A stretch of 64,000 bases of DNA from Drosophila persimilis. Lineage: Eukaryota > Arthropoda > Insecta > Diptera > Drosophilidae. Positions 1 through 12,456 of the stretch are shown here, piece by piece. The notes below the pieces were generated by a model. It ran no database searches. It had not been told where the DNA came from and worked only from the letters and a program-made list of their open reading frames with translations. Made by a program: the position numbers and the translations under genes. The first letter of the stretch is position 1. Each line of letters opens with the position of its first letter. The stretch is from positions 744,001 through 808,000 of the forward strand of contig NW_020825365.1 of the NCBI RefSeq assembly GCF_003286085.1, in the 5' to 3' direction.

Positions 1-860
1 AATGTGGGATTCTAAAAACATATTTTATTATACACATGTACACCCAGAGAAAAAAAACACTGAGCCCCGGATAGTAACACTTAGATTGAAATATTCATGC
101 CGTATATTTGCTCCGGGAGAGGAAATATTGTCATTAATATGAGAATATTTAATTTCAATATATATTATTTAATATGAAATATATTTAGATCAAATTTAGA
201 TTAACTATATTTCCTATTTTATATTTCTTTTAAAGTATTTTAGATTTGTATTAAATATGGGCCGAATTATTAGGACTTTTTCATAAATTTATATTCATAG
301 AATATGAATATTTTACAATTTTTGTATGAGCATAAATAAATATACTAAGTCTTTATTCCTTAGATCTCTGAAACCTAATTCCCAGCCCCCGTTTCATGAC
401 CAATTTGAGATTGCTTGTTTTCCCTCACAAGATCTGGAAGTTAAAGTTCCTTTGGCTTTAGCCACCACAATGCCATTGAATAAACTTCCGCTGCCTTTTT
501 TCTTTTTCTTTTCCTTTTCGTTCCTTTCCTTCAGATATACGAGTATTGAGGAGGCCATAAAGCCGAGTTTTAGTGCTCTACCGATGTCTGCCAAGACCCG
601 CCGTACCCGAAGCGACTACATTTTTATGGGATTAAACAAACTTTGAGAGCAGAGAAGTCCATGTTTTCGAACACTTTTGAAGTTTTATTGAGTTATAAAT
701 ACGCAGAAATGGCTTTGGAGTAAGGCAGCAATTTTCAAATTAAATTTATGATCGATTTGTGCAAAAAATCCAACGGGGGAGGCCACAAAATGCTGCGCCA
801 GGCGTCGACATTGAGTAAATTATCCACTAGAAAGAGAAGGAGCGAGTCAACACAACAAAG

Positions 861-924
861 AGCGAGAGATAGAGAGAGATAGATAGAGAGAGATAAAGAC
901 AGAGAGAGAGAGAGAGAGAACGAG
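861..924. repeat. (GA)n / GATA-rich microsatellite
   Basis: An imperfect purine tract of GA dinucleotides mixed with GATA ends in a pure GA run at 900-919. GA runs of this length are known targets of GAGA factor and of the CLAMP protein in flies; occupancy here is not shown by the sequence. Confidence 0.9.
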
Positions 925-1235
925 GCGCAAAATTTATCGAGCATCGTCTAGTGGGTTGCACCTAAGTTTTTGCAACACAACACAAACTGCAAGCAGTGGG
1001 GAAATTTTGATTGACTGTTGCGCTTGAAACGCTTTGATCTGTCGATCAGATAAGTCATGCTGCCCAGGGATGCCAACAGATGGCGCTCGATGAACGATTA
1101 AATGCTATATTCCTAACCCCTTGCCCGATTCTGACCGAATGGAGTTATCGCCTAGGATTGTGGATTATCTATGGTGCTCTGATGCTTGGTTTATTTGTCT
1201 TATCATGGTTTAAGGCTTTGATGTCACTTTGGATA

Positions 1236-1273
1236 CATCATCATCATCATCATCAACATCAGCATCGTCGTCA
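1236..1273. repeat. (CAT)n microsatellite
   Basis: Tandem CAT triplets degrade into CAA/CAG/CGT triplets. It creates a fake histidine run in a short open frame that I do not regard as a gene. Confidence 0.85.
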
Positions 1274-1723
1274 TGATCTTTGGTAGCAGCATGCTCATAG
1301 TAGATGGGGACTCTGTTTATGCGTCAATCAGGCCACCAAACGATATTTTTCGGGGCATTTGATGCTGCCGCCGAAGTTGCCAACCAGTTGAATGCGACAT
1401 AAGAAAATAAATAGATTGCAAAATACCAGAGAATTGCGAATAGTAGATCTCTCTCGTAAACGTTTTCTATTTCGCGCATATTCAGCACTATCAAAGTGCC
1501 AGGGCCGACATCGTCGTTGTCTTAGGCTGAAAGTCAAATAATCAAAATCCCAGCATCCCCCACCCTCATTCCCCTGTTCAGTATCCAATCTTTCGCGTAC
1601 AAACTACTAAAATCCATTGTTTATTTTCGAATTTCGTTGGCGTGTAAATCACGGAAACGACTTCTTCTGCCCAAACAACTCGTTCTGGCATTCCTTGGAC
1701 CCCAAAGATAGCCTTCATACCGT

Positions 1724-1749
1724 ATCATACCATACCATACCATACCATA
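1724..1749. repeat. (CATAC)n pentanucleotide repeat
   Basis: Roughly five copies of CATAC/CATAT-type pentamers in a row, ending in CATAA. Confidence 0.85.
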
Positions 1750-3480
1750 ACACACTATTGGAATCCCCATTCTATCTGCTGCCCGGCCAGACATTTTGTC
1801 GACAATTTCCATGGAAGTGGCTATAAATCAATTGAAAAAGCTTTCCAATGGGTTTGCCGGAATTTCTAGTAATTATGTTTTTAGAAAACATTGAGGGAAA
1901 TGCTATTGAAATACTGTTATATAATAGGGGATATTGCACGAGGACGAGCACGAAATGGGATGGCTCTTCTTCTATAGACTATTTTCCATGAATTGAATGC
2001 TACCTAACCCCAATCGGTTGGGATCATTCACACTCGTCTATGGGCCCTTCTCCAAATGCATGAATGAACCGAAACCGAAACGAAACGAAATTAAACCATT
2101 CAGCGAAATTTTCAATTCCATTTCGTAACCCCCCCACGCGGCGCTCACGTTAAACAATTGAGCTGGAAGAAGAGGTGCACCGAGTATTGTTTAAACAATA
2201 AACAATAACATAAATGCATGCATAATTACATGGCGATATCGTACGTATATCGTGTATAATTTCAAGAGCTTTCGCCGGAAGCCTGCACCCCACGACAGCC
2301 GCCAGCGCGTCGTCATGGAACGAAGCCAAGAGATCTGGATGGGATCGAATGGATAGTGGTGCATTGAATTGGGCATAATATTGGGTAACAGGTGTACCCT
2401 CCTCTCACCACTTGACCGAACTGAAAGCCCTAATGATGTAGTGCTAAAGTGCTGACCAAGAACAATGTCAAAGTCCTAGGGGATCTATGGATAAATACTT
2501 GGCTGCAGAGTTAGGACAAACTTCTGCATTTTTCCATGGCGCCAAGGTGTTTATCGTCGCCAGCAAACTAAACAAAGTGCACCACAGAGCCGCCATCGGG
2601 AAGGAAGAGCAGGAGTCGGATGCGAAGTAAGGGCTGTGGCCTGGTCGAGTTCATTGCGCCACGGGTGCCACGGGTGCACTGCAGATTTATCGCCCACGGA
2701 GGTGGTAAATGCCTCGAACAACGAAGATCAGGGGCTATAAAACAGACACCCAAACTAGTCGGCATAGCGCCAGCTCATGCTGGGACCGCAGCCAGAGTCT
2801 CGACCATGTCTCTGGCTGGCCCAATCCCTCACACATGGCAGGCCCAACCGATTGCATTGCCAATGTCCAGGAACCGAAATCTAGAAGCCTTATCCCTCCG
2901 GAAGATGCTCCACTTTCTTCGCATAGTACAATCAATCATCGTCAAGTGCAGGGCATCGATGGAACTTGTTTACGGAAATCATTCTCCATTTTTCATTGTA
3001 AATACTATCGTAATACTCGTAATAATTGCACTTGGGCCGATGCCCAGGCGAGGAACTTATTTAGAAATGAATTGGCAGATAAATCTTTCGGCTGCAGAAT
3101 GCAGTTTACATAGAAACCATATGGTGGAGTCCCAAGAAGGTGCTAATTTATGGTTACGACAGCAGCTTTTTGGCGTTCCAATGTCTGGCCGTTCCAATGG
3201 ATCCGATCCGTAAATAAACAAGGCTGGTAGCATGCAGAGGGAGGGGCCCTCGCAAATATGCCAAAAACCACCTACGGATCCGGCAAATGATCGAGCATTT
3301 TGCACCACTCATTTAGGCTGGACTCCACATACACTCGTACAGTCGTACACTGGTAAACTCGCGCACTCGCACACGCGTATTTACGAGTATTGCGTTGTTT
3401 GTGTAACCCAAATTATAAAAACAGAAGCCCAAGTGATCATTCATCATTCCTCTAAGCGATACGGTAACGCTGCATCTCCG

Positions 3481-3519
3481 ATCGGAACGGATCGGATCGG
3501 ATCGTATCGTATCGTATAG
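3481..3519. repeat. (ATCGG)/(ATCGT) pentanucleotide repeat
   Basis: Tandem ATCGG units switch to ATCGT units within about 40 bases, a typical point-mutated microsatellite. Confidence 0.8.
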
Positions 3520-5559
3520 GCACACTGGCAGATCCAGATCGATTGTTATTAATTTGTTTGCAAACATATTTCATGCGCTTTGCCCAATTTCATTCAGCGG
3601 GAGATCTCCATCCTCCCACTCCCACCCCTCCTCCTCTTGCAGAAGCGTATCTTCCAGATACGTACATACGCAGATGAATCTGTATCTCTGCCAGATATGT
3701 ATCTGCTGTTGCACTCATGCTGCGCGTCGAAAAGTCTACGATTTCCGTTCCTCGTATAAATCAACGGAAAGCAAACGAAGAACAACAACAGAGAGATTTT
3801 TCTTCATTTTTATCTGCGTTGAGGGAAAATTTTGTTGTTTCCAGTATTTATTTGTGCATAATAAGTTTTTTGAATGCTCCCAGAGAATGCCTGGGACTGA
3901 AAACGGGGGAAATACATACATAGCTATATAGATAGCTATAAGGTACGTGCTCCACGCCCCCTTTCGGTAGAAGCCCCTGTATTGTGTGGTGGCCGGGAAA
4001 TTGATGCTGGCTGTCGATATCAAAATACCGAACAAATCGTCAGCTCGTCATTTTTCAGACAGTTTTTTCTTCGATTTATTAGTGGGTATGCCTGAGTGTG
4101 CTGTGCCTGAGGAAGTAGAGTGAAGAACAGTGCCTTGGGAAAGTATAGAGATCACGCTATTGAAAACTCACATTGATTGTGTTTGAGTCTTTTTTTTTCA
4201 TTTGTTTTTATTTTGTTTAGCGAAATTTACATATTTATTTACATATTCACATTATTTAATAATAATGCAAGAGACAAATCCAATCCAAACTGGATCCAAC
4301 AGGCATTGTCCGGTGGTGCAACATGCGTCAGTCTTGCCTTGCAAACCCCGCCCCGAGCGACGAACTTTATTTTTCTATTTTCCGTTCAATCTCCGTTGAA
4401 TCCGTGTTGCTCTATGTATAATGTATACAAACGGTCGCCGCTGGACTTGCCACGACACGGGTACTGCTGACGGACTGACGTTACGATGGATTTTACCTGA
4501 TCTGATCCGATCCATAATTGAAGCAGATCGTGCACTGCTTGTAATTGGCTCGGCACACCGCTTTTAGCCATTGTGTGCACAGATCCTTGTCCGTATCTAA
4601 TCTTAAGAACTGTCCCAGAATGGTAATGGCAAAATCCTAGTTAGTGAGTCGATGCTTTTTTGTTAACACTTTGATTTTCGTAGTGATTCTCGTGAAGTGA
4701 AAAGTATTTTCTATAACTAAAAAAGCTGGAACTAGCTTGCATGCACCACTTGCACCACTTGGTAAATTTTCATTGGTTCCTTGTGGCTGACAACTTCTGG
4801 CAGTAACTGTCTGCGCCTTCTGCCCAACCTGCTCACGCCCCTCCGTCTCCTATAGACATGAGGGCGCGCGTTCGTGGGCATTGGGATGGGAATCTGGATG
4901 GTATTGCTTATTTATGTATTGTACATAGATGATGGGGCGTGCGATGGGTGAGTGCTCGGTGGCTCTGTGGCTACAGCCACAGGGTTGTTTCGTTGTTTGA
5001 GAAACAATTCATTAATGAATTTTAAAATGTTGCTAATCGATCGTTTGCGCCACAATTAATGTCAGCCCGCGGCCATTGGAATGTGTTATGTGAGATTCCA
5101 GAACGGGCGACTTCATTCATTCGCTGGCAATGCGAAGATCGACCGCCCGCCGGGCCTCATCGAATGGCATACAAAGGACGGGAGGACTCCAGACAGGGAT
5201 GAGGACTGCTAATACTTGACCACAACTCAAATTGGCTGAAATTAGAGTACGCCCAAGTGATCTGCCTCTGTCTGTCCGTTTTTATTCCTATTTCGATTCC
5301 ATTCTATTCATTTCTATTTTTTTGGTGTTTTTTTTGCTCATGGGATGCGCTTGGTGCCGCGCCGTCTGCACGAGCTTCTCGGGCAATTATAGGAACAATA
5401 GGCATCAGCCACAACAATTGTTGCAACAACAAACAGGGCGGGGGGCAGCCACTGCATTTTTGTGCAACCACCAGATGCAAAATGAATGCAACACTCACGC
5501 ACAAAAAATCGGAACAAAAAAAAGAGGTTGCTATTCATTCTCCAGAGGATTTTCGTGTA

Positions 5560-5596
5560 CAGACCCAGACCCAGCCCCAGCCCCAGCCCCAGACCC
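5560..5596. repeat. (CAGCCC) / (CAGACC) hexanucleotide repeat
   Basis: Six or so hexamers of the form CAGACC/CAGCCC. It generates artificial proline-rich frames on both strands that should not be read as protein. Confidence 0.8.
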
Positions 5597-6365
5597 GTGC
5601 CTGTTCGTTGTTTTTCGACGCCTTGCGTAAAAAGTGTTGAGAAAATTAATAAAACAAATGCCAATGTCAGCGGTGGCACAGTCGCAGGCCGTGGTTGTGG
5701 CTGAGACACGGGAACGGCGACAGCGACGGGGCGGGGCGGGGCGGGGAATTGTTGTAATTTTTAACCAGTTTACCGAGCAAATGTTTTATCAACATATTTT
5801 CAGAGACAACAGGCAAATGTTTGTCTTGAAAATATTTAAATATTTACATTGGAAAAACAACTGCAGCGGGAGCGACGGAGACCACGCCGACGACGACAAG
5901 GATGACAAATGCGAAGATGTTGAAGGCCAAGAAGCTGCTGCAAGGAATCTGCGGAAAGTAGCAACAAAGGGGGAAAGGCACCAGGACGTGACTTGAGGAA
6001 ATATAACACTCACAATATATCCATATATTTCATAAGTATCTTGGGAGTTACAATGCTCTAAAGATATTTATAAATATCAAAAATTATCTTCACATTCAGC
6101 AGTCTCAACATAATGCTACTTCCCCTTCGACAAAACTATCTTTCGAATGCACAAAGAATCATTTGCCATCCAATTAGGTGATCAAATAAGTATCCCGGCA
6201 CATGCAGGCCACTTGAGTGAGATACTTATCAACGGGCCACAAGTAGCTATCAGCGAGATTATTAAAAACCTATCTGTCAGATACTCACTCGCATTTGGCG
6301 GGCGGCAATTAATTATGCAGTTGATGGGCAATGAAAACACATTGGAAAATCAACAGCCGCAAAAG

Positions 6366-6389
6366 TATCTGTATCTGTATCTGTATCCG
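6366..6389. repeat. (GTATCT) hexanucleotide repeat
   Basis: Four tandem GTATCT/GTATCC units; also gives spurious Tyr/Leu and Arg/Tyr repeats in the overlapping frames. Confidence 0.8.
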
Positions 6390-6670
6390 AATATGTGTCT
6401 GAAGATTAAGGAAATTAGTGGAGCGTTGCAGGCGCAGCTGGGAGACGGCGGACGACGTGTCGTCAATGGCGCGCGGCTAAGCAAACATATTGAGCCAAAA
6501 AAAGAAGTCGACGCTAAAGCAGCTAAAAAGTGAAACGGAAAGATGCATCCAAGGCTGCTGGCGATGAAGATGGGGATGGATCCACAAGGCAAGCCACATG
6601 TCAACAGTTTGGATAGATTTTGCAGTCAATTTGACAAGTAACGCCCATGAAAATGATTACTGGACGCGTG

Positions 6671-6706
6671 TCTCCTTCTCCATCTCCATCTCCGTCTCCG
6701 TCTCCC
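6671..6706. repeat. (TCTCCN) hexanucleotide repeat
   Basis: Tandem TCTCCA and TCTCCG units, pyrimidine-rich on the plus strand. Confidence 0.8.
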
Positions 6707-6841
6707 AATGAGGCATATTAATGGACAAACCCACATTTTGTGGTGTGTCGGCAAACAGTTTTAACAAGGTAGTGGTTGTATATTACATGGTAACCCTCAA
6801 ACTCAACCACCGCCTTGCAATGACCAATTTCCTGCTGCCCA

Positions 6842-6843
6842 CA

Positions 6844-6872
<29 letters not shown>
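6842..6872. repeat. (CT)n dinucleotide microsatellite
   Basis: About 15 uninterrupted CT dinucleotides, the purest dinucleotide run in the window. On the minus strand it is a GA run, of the kind bound by GAGA factor or CLAMP in Drosophila (family knowledge, not demonstrated here). Confidence 0.95.
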
Positions 6873-6874
<2 letters not shown>

Positions 6875-7000
6875 AAGCCAAGACAATTTGTCCTAAATAA
6901 ACATTTCATCTCTCTTCAACAGCCAGAGGAATCGTTGAATCGGAGGAACCACCGCAGCAGAGACATTTTATGAAAGTGGCGGCCAACGAGGCTGCTGTTC

Positions 7001-7027
7001 ATGATGATGATGATGATGATCATGATG
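7001..7027. repeat. (ATG)n microsatellite
   Basis: Seven consecutive ATG triplets, then an interrupted continuation. Confidence 0.85.
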
Positions 7028-7288
7028 TTGGGTCGAGTGAATTGTCTGCCTGAAATGTACCACCGTTTAAAGGCAGACATAGTCGCAGTCCCTTCATCCA
7101 CTTCCGCAGAAGAAGCATCGCTTCCCCTATATTGGATTTGGGATTGCCTTTGCCTTCGCAGCGAAGCGTCGCTCATTCGCCCGTCGCTATATGCTAAATA
7201 AACATTTGGGCACGTCATGGCTTATTGAATTGTCACTTATGCCCCGAATTCGAATTTCCAGTTTCAGTTTTTGTGTGTAGCCATTGCT

Positions 7289-7398
7289 ACCCGCTCCCTG
7301 CTCCCTGCTCCCTGCTTCCAGCTCCTGCTCCTGCTCCTGCTTCTGTCCCAGACCCAATTCCAGTCCCAGTCCCTGTCCCTGTCCCTGTCCCTGTCCAG
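7289..7398. repeat. Mosaic of CTCCCTG / CTCCTG / TCCCTG tandem repeats
   Basis: A 110-base stretch passes through several related short repeats: a heptamer (CTCCCTG), a hexamer (CTCCTG), then TCCCAG and TCCCTG hexamers. All are strand-asymmetric and pyrimidine-rich, consistent with serial slippage from one seed. Confidence 0.8.
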
Positions 7399-7474
7399 TC
7401 CTCCAGTCCACAGCTACAGTCTGTTGCCTTTTCAATTGGCAGTCGCAATGGCGACTATCTGCCAGAGTTCCAGG

Positions 7475-7521
7475 CTTCTTCTGCTGCTGCTGCTGCTGTT
7501 GATGCTGCTGTTGTTGCTGCT
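7475..7521. repeat. (CTG)n with TTG interruptions
   Basis: CTG triplets with a few TTG and ATG interruptions. In flies such tracts are often polyglutamine codons on the opposite strand, but the minus frame here is not embedded in a coding region that I can recognise. Confidence 0.85.
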
Positions 7522-7721
7522 CGGACGCTGGCCACCAGAGTGCTTCTATTTAATTAGTTTTACTCCCTGGAAATTCAATTTCAGCAGTTTCGAGCTGGTT
7601 CTTTATATGCTCCTTCAAAGATCGTATAATCAATAATCGCTTTATGGGTGTTTACTTTCAGAAGAAGGAAAAAGGCGGCAGAATCACATATAGAACATAA
7701 ACTAATTGAATCTCCGACCAA

Positions 7722-7759
7722 AAAAAAAAGAGAGAGTGGGAGAGAAAGAGAGAGAGAGG
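7722..7759. repeat. A-tract followed by (GA)n
   Basis: Ten adenines followed by GA dinucleotides interrupted by TGG and AAG. Confidence 0.85.
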
Positions 7760-8632
7760 CATGGCATACCGAAAAACTTGTATAATACACACTCTATCCT
7801 CATTTCTTTATTATAAACACCATCTTCAACTTGATATTAATCCCGTATTTTCCTATCAAATTAGCAGTCAATCAAAGAAGCAGCCCCAGCAAAAAAGTTA
7901 ATCCATCTATCCAAACATTTTCATTTCATAAAAGTTAATTAACCCGAGCGAAACATACACACACGCAGATTATCTAGATACATTCAGATACGAGTATTTA
8001 TTCAAATGATGCCATTGACTATTTAATTGAAATATTACACAAATCCATGCATCATAAAGTTTTAGAACAAATCGTTGAATAACAAACAAAAATTGGCAAT
8101 CAAATGCGAGCCATCCGAATGGAAATTGCTATGGAAATGGAAATGGAAATTGAAATGAAAATGTTTCAGGCTTCATTAAAAAATATCAAAATGCATTGCA
8201 TTGCGAACATGTGCTCGTATCTGAATGCGTGCACAATTCATCCGCCGGATACATTTCAAATAAATAACAACAATAGACGGACAGAAAGTACGGACGGAAT
8301 GAAAACAATTTCAAATGTAATCAATGTAATCAATTTTCATGACTTCCGTTTAATAACAAATCAATCGCATAATCCATAGCAATATTTGTACAATTAAAAT
8401 TTCAAATACTCGTACAATTTTTAGCCAAAAATCAAAGCAATTACAACACAAACATGCAGAAAAAAAAAACGCGGAGGAAAACTCGATTATTGACACAAAC
8501 ACAAACACAAAGACAATAAAAGAAGGTGGCTCATGATGATGGGGGAATATGGGATGGGGGTTTCGGGGGCAAATCGATGGCAAAAACGAGTGGGAACGCT
8601 GTGAGTCGCTGCTAAGGCTGCGACACTACATT

Positions 8633-9030
8633 TATGCCCGATACTCAGTACACTTTGAAGACACAGATCGTATGAGAGAGATGGAGGCAGAAATTACAGT
8701 TTCTGCAGTTTGGTAGACGTGAACATTTCTTACGATTTTCGGACTTCGCATATCTTCAAAATCGTGGATGCCACAGTGCGTAACAGTGCGTTATCACAGG
8801 AGTCTGGAAACAAATTTTGGCTTCTCTAGCTCTTATAGTATCTGAGATCTAGGCGCTTCTTGGGACGGACAGACGGACAGACAGGCATGGCTCAATCGAC
8901 TCGGCTATTGATGCTGATCAATAATATATGTCTTTTATGGGGTCGGAAACGATTCCTTCTGGGCGTTACACAAATCCACTTTCCCCACAAAGCTAATATA
9001 CCCTTAGGCTCATTTTGAGTATCGGGTATA
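8633..9030. mobile_element. INE-1/DINE-1-like non-autonomous element relic
   Basis: The element is bounded by terminal inverted repeats: the 18 bases at 8633-8650 (TATGCCCGATACTCAGTA) are matched in reverse complement by 9013-9030 at 15 of 18 positions. Near the right end (about 8868-8990) lies a stretch I recognise from dispersed fly repeats: tandem GACGGACA-like units, then TCGACTCGGCTATTGATGC, then a GGGGTCGGAAACG segment, ending in a TATACCC-type terminus. From memory this is the INE-1/DINE-1 class of Helitron-related non-autonomous elements. There is no coding capacity. The internal 200 bases are diverged, so it is an old copy. The family name is less certain than the fact of a TIR-bounded repeat. 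Confidence 0.7.
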
Positions 9031-12000
9031 ATAAACAGAGAAAATTAGCAAAATTATGCAGAATAGATTAAAGAGAGTGGCCAGGTTATTGCGGATTGTA
9101 AAAAAATCACAGAAATCGCTGGCAAATATAACGCAGTAAAAAAGTATCAGCTACACCGGGAAAAAACGTCAATATACTTTTATTTTATAATATTTTTTAG
9201 TATAGCACCAAAGGCAAAGCCAAAACCTAAAAAATGTCTTTTGAATACGAATTAAATCTTGGGATATGTAAATGCAAAAATTTGTCATCAGATACTATCA
9301 ATTTTGAAATAATTTTGGACTTTCGATTACCTGTTAAAGTGCACATATATTTGGTATAGTTTTCCCTGAGTGTAGACCCATTTCCAGGTGGCAGCCATTT
9401 GCAATTTCTTTCTTTTCTTTCCATGGCATTTCTTCTTGTTTTGTCGTTTAGCAAAACTTTTTCATAATCTGCCTGAAAAATATTTTGCACCTTTTTTCCC
9501 CATCTACTCGTATTGTATCTCCCTCTTTGGCGCTATCTTTCTCTCTCTCTCCGTATTTCATTCTGAGTTCACACCTTGGCAGCAAAACCCAAGCGAAAAG
9601 TATCTAAAGTTTATAAATATTTATGTATCTAACTGGGGCGTGCCGCTGTGGCAGGCAGCAGCCGCAGCAGTGGCAGTGTCAGGGGAGCGAACGGAAGGAG
9701 CTGATTCAAATTGAGCGACAAAAAGTATTTTGGCAAAATTCGTATGAGTGCTAGGCCACGCCCACAGAAGAGCGACAGCGGCAGCGTTAACTGCGCAGCA
9801 GATAAAAAAGTATCTCACAGATACACATGCAGTCAGAGAGAGGGAGCAGTCGACGCCAGCAGAGACAGAGGCAGAGGCAGTGGCAAAAGCCAGAGGAAGA
9901 GCATCTACAACAATTGGCAATTGAACATTTCAACTCGTTCGGGCCGCGGTGTCTGCCTCTTGACTCAATCCGACTCTCGACTCTCCTGCCACATCTATAG
10001 CTACAGCCAGTGGTTAACTACAGATCGCATGGATGGCGATGGCGATGGCGATGGCCCTTCGTATCACCCCACCTTCTGATGAGCGACCAGTCGGTCAATC
10101 TGTGTGGCCATTGCCTCTCCGTTGCCGTATAACCGATGGCCGCCACCGCCGCCGCCGCCGCAGCCCGCACATAAATTACTTCCAACAAGACCATACCGTT
10201 CACTCAGCCCCAACCCGATCCAATGCGATCCAACGACCCGTTCCGACCTGTCTGTCCATCCGTTTGTCAGTCCGTCTTGGGTGCTTTTACCTGTCAGCAC
10301 ACATAGATACAAATCGTTTTCAGTGTGTGTGTTCCGAGTTTGTGCCTGGAGTGTGTGTGTGCTTGTGTGGACAGTGCATATTTTTGGTTTTGCCGTCGCT
10401 ACTTCAATATTTCGCTTTGGCAGATTCTTTCAACCAAAAGCTTACTGGGGATACTCACAAATGTGAAATAGTGAAATTTGGTCGATCTACAATTCTGATC
10501 TGAGGTTTATTCCCATTCAATTTCAACCATAATCCATTCAAGCTTAGGCAGAAATTTAGATTAAGAACATCAGTAAAAAAATCATCATTAAAACCATCAT
10601 TGATTCCCTATTTCAAACATCACACATGCTCAATAATATCAGCCAAAAGAATACAGGAAGGGACATCCAATTAAGAGTACTAACGAAATCCATCTTGTCT
10701 TGAATTAAAGATCTTAAATTATAGTCATAATATTGTAATTTATCAATATGGTAAGAAAAGAAATGAATCCATTATTCATACAGATCTACAGATAGCTTTA
10801 AATGGATCTATTTATAACGATTCCCATATTCCCAATTAAAAGATGACTAAGACTGATTCAAGTAATCTACGAAACCACATTCATTTGATGGGTTGCTCAG
10901 AAGACACCAGTCTGTCGAACAAACATTCGGTTGCATTTCGAAACCGACTCTCTGGAAAGCTCTGGATAGGCATATGCAAATTATGGAACAACTGTGGCCC
11001 ATTAAACCTCAGACCACTGCGGGCCAAATTGCAGCAGTAGCAGCAGCAGCAATTTCAGCAGCGGGTTTCAATTGAATTTCATTGGAAATTTTAAACCAAT
11101 TAAAACAGCTGCTGTCGTTGCCTGCCCACGCGGCGTATGCGTAATGAAAAGAAAATATTAATAAATCATACGTGACCAATCAATTTTATGGCGAGCGGAT
11201 GGTTAAAAAATTACAAATGGAAAATATGGCAAAATGCGAGAGAAATGCAACGAGACTGGTCGATCCATGGCACACGGCACACGGCACACGTCACACGGCC
11301 CGAATCAATATTTAATTTATAATTAACTTTACAACATGAAAAACAAGCGACAAGCGGCAGGCAAACAACAAGGAGTCGCTCCAGATCCATTCGCTTCATC
11401 TTTTTAACACACAAACGAAGCAAGTTTGAAAAGTTTTTCCACTCACTCTCACTCTCACTCTCATTCTCTGGCTCTGCATCTGAGGAATCCCCCGAGTATC
11501 CGGAAGGTAAAAAGGCAGAAACACGTGGCAAGGGGCGACATTTCATTGGTTTGGGGATTTGTGGCGGCTTTAAACGCTTGCCACTATGGGCAATTAACGC
11601 GGCCATACGCAAACACAGGCCTGATCCTTTAGACAAACACAAGGCAGAGGGCAACCACTGTGCAGCGCTACAGAGACACAGAGGGGGAGAGGAAGCGGGA
11701 GAGAGAAAGAGAAAAGGCGAATCAAGGCGATGCAGCATCGAGCAGGGTGAAGTTTTCCCTCCACAGTAACAGGGATGGACCAGGGGTGCACAAGGGGCTG
11801 AAAGGTAGACACAACTTTTTGGGGGTGCTAATTGAAAAACTCAATATTTGTCTAGTCTGTCGGGGTGGTTGTGCCAGAGCCACAGATAAAGGCTCAGCCA
11901 TGGATGGTTGATGGTTACCTTTGGCACAATTGGGAAGCCATTTTGTGCAGCGATCGAGCAGAGGAAAAATTGCTGGAAAGTTGGGGAAAGACAGAGCCGT

Positions 12001-12372
12001 GCCCTCTCCCGCAAAGAGGAAAGAAATCAGTTAAACAAACAGGAAATGCTCAAACTGAAGCGAGGCCCATACCATGTGTGTAATTGGGGAAAGGTAGGAG
12101 TAAAAGGCAAATGTCAAGGGCACTTTCTTTCAAGTAGAGACAAGTAAATTGCATGAAAAGATTGCGTAGGAAATGTGGTGATTGCATATAGAGGTGTAAG
12201 AATCAACAATCTCTATAAAATCTCTCTCCCAATGCACCTCCATCAGCTACTGCAGACAACCTCAACCATTTGGCAATTTTTCACATATGTATGTATATCT
12301 GTGCTGTATATACATATGCACGTGTCAGTACGAATTGCCCATAAATAGCATCAGTATTCTGCACCTTCTTTA

Positions 12373-12456
12373 ATGATTATTGCCATTATGCGCTCGTCTG
12401 ATTTTTATGGACTTCTGGTGCTAGTACTGCTTCTGCCTGTTGTCTGCACACCGTAG
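12373..12456 (+). other. Possible 27-residue signal-peptide-like ORF (speculative)
   Basis: The frame opens with ATG at 12373, with a second in-frame ATG at 12388, and stops at TAG 12454. The translation is a short polar start followed by a leucine/valine core (GLLVLVLLLPVVC), which is what a secretory signal peptide looks like. A TATA-like CCCATAAATAG lies about 35 bases upstream, near 12336-12346. Either this is the first exon of a secreted protein whose further exons I cannot find, or chance. It lacks a strong splice donor at its end. Treat as a hint only. Confidence 0.15.

Larger units (their letters stand above)
1..8632. other. Non-coding DNA, left part of a 22-kb gene-poor block
   Basis: I see no credible gene here. 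The first 350 bases are strongly AT-rich. The longest open frames (for example 2620-3213 on the plus strand) show no recognisable domain, drift through low-complexity sequence and overlap equally long frames on the other strand. Microsatellites are frequent and listed separately. The block could be intergenic regulatory DNA or a long intron; nothing in the sequence decides which. I found no tRNA-like A and B boxes by eye. Confidence 0.6.

Noticed and set aside
2620-3213. 197-codon plus-strand ORF
   Set aside because: No recognisable domain, no supporting signals, and a 134-codon frame overlaps it in another phase. Composition is that of chance GC-richer DNA.
5338-5709. Gly-Leu repeat protein on the minus strand
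   Set aside because: The repeat is the CAGCCC microsatellite read in reverse; equally long frames exist on the plus strand.
11211-11738. 175-codon minus-strand ORF
   Set aside because: Runs through the CACTCT microsatellite (Glu/Ser run). No domain, and competing frames overlap on both strands.
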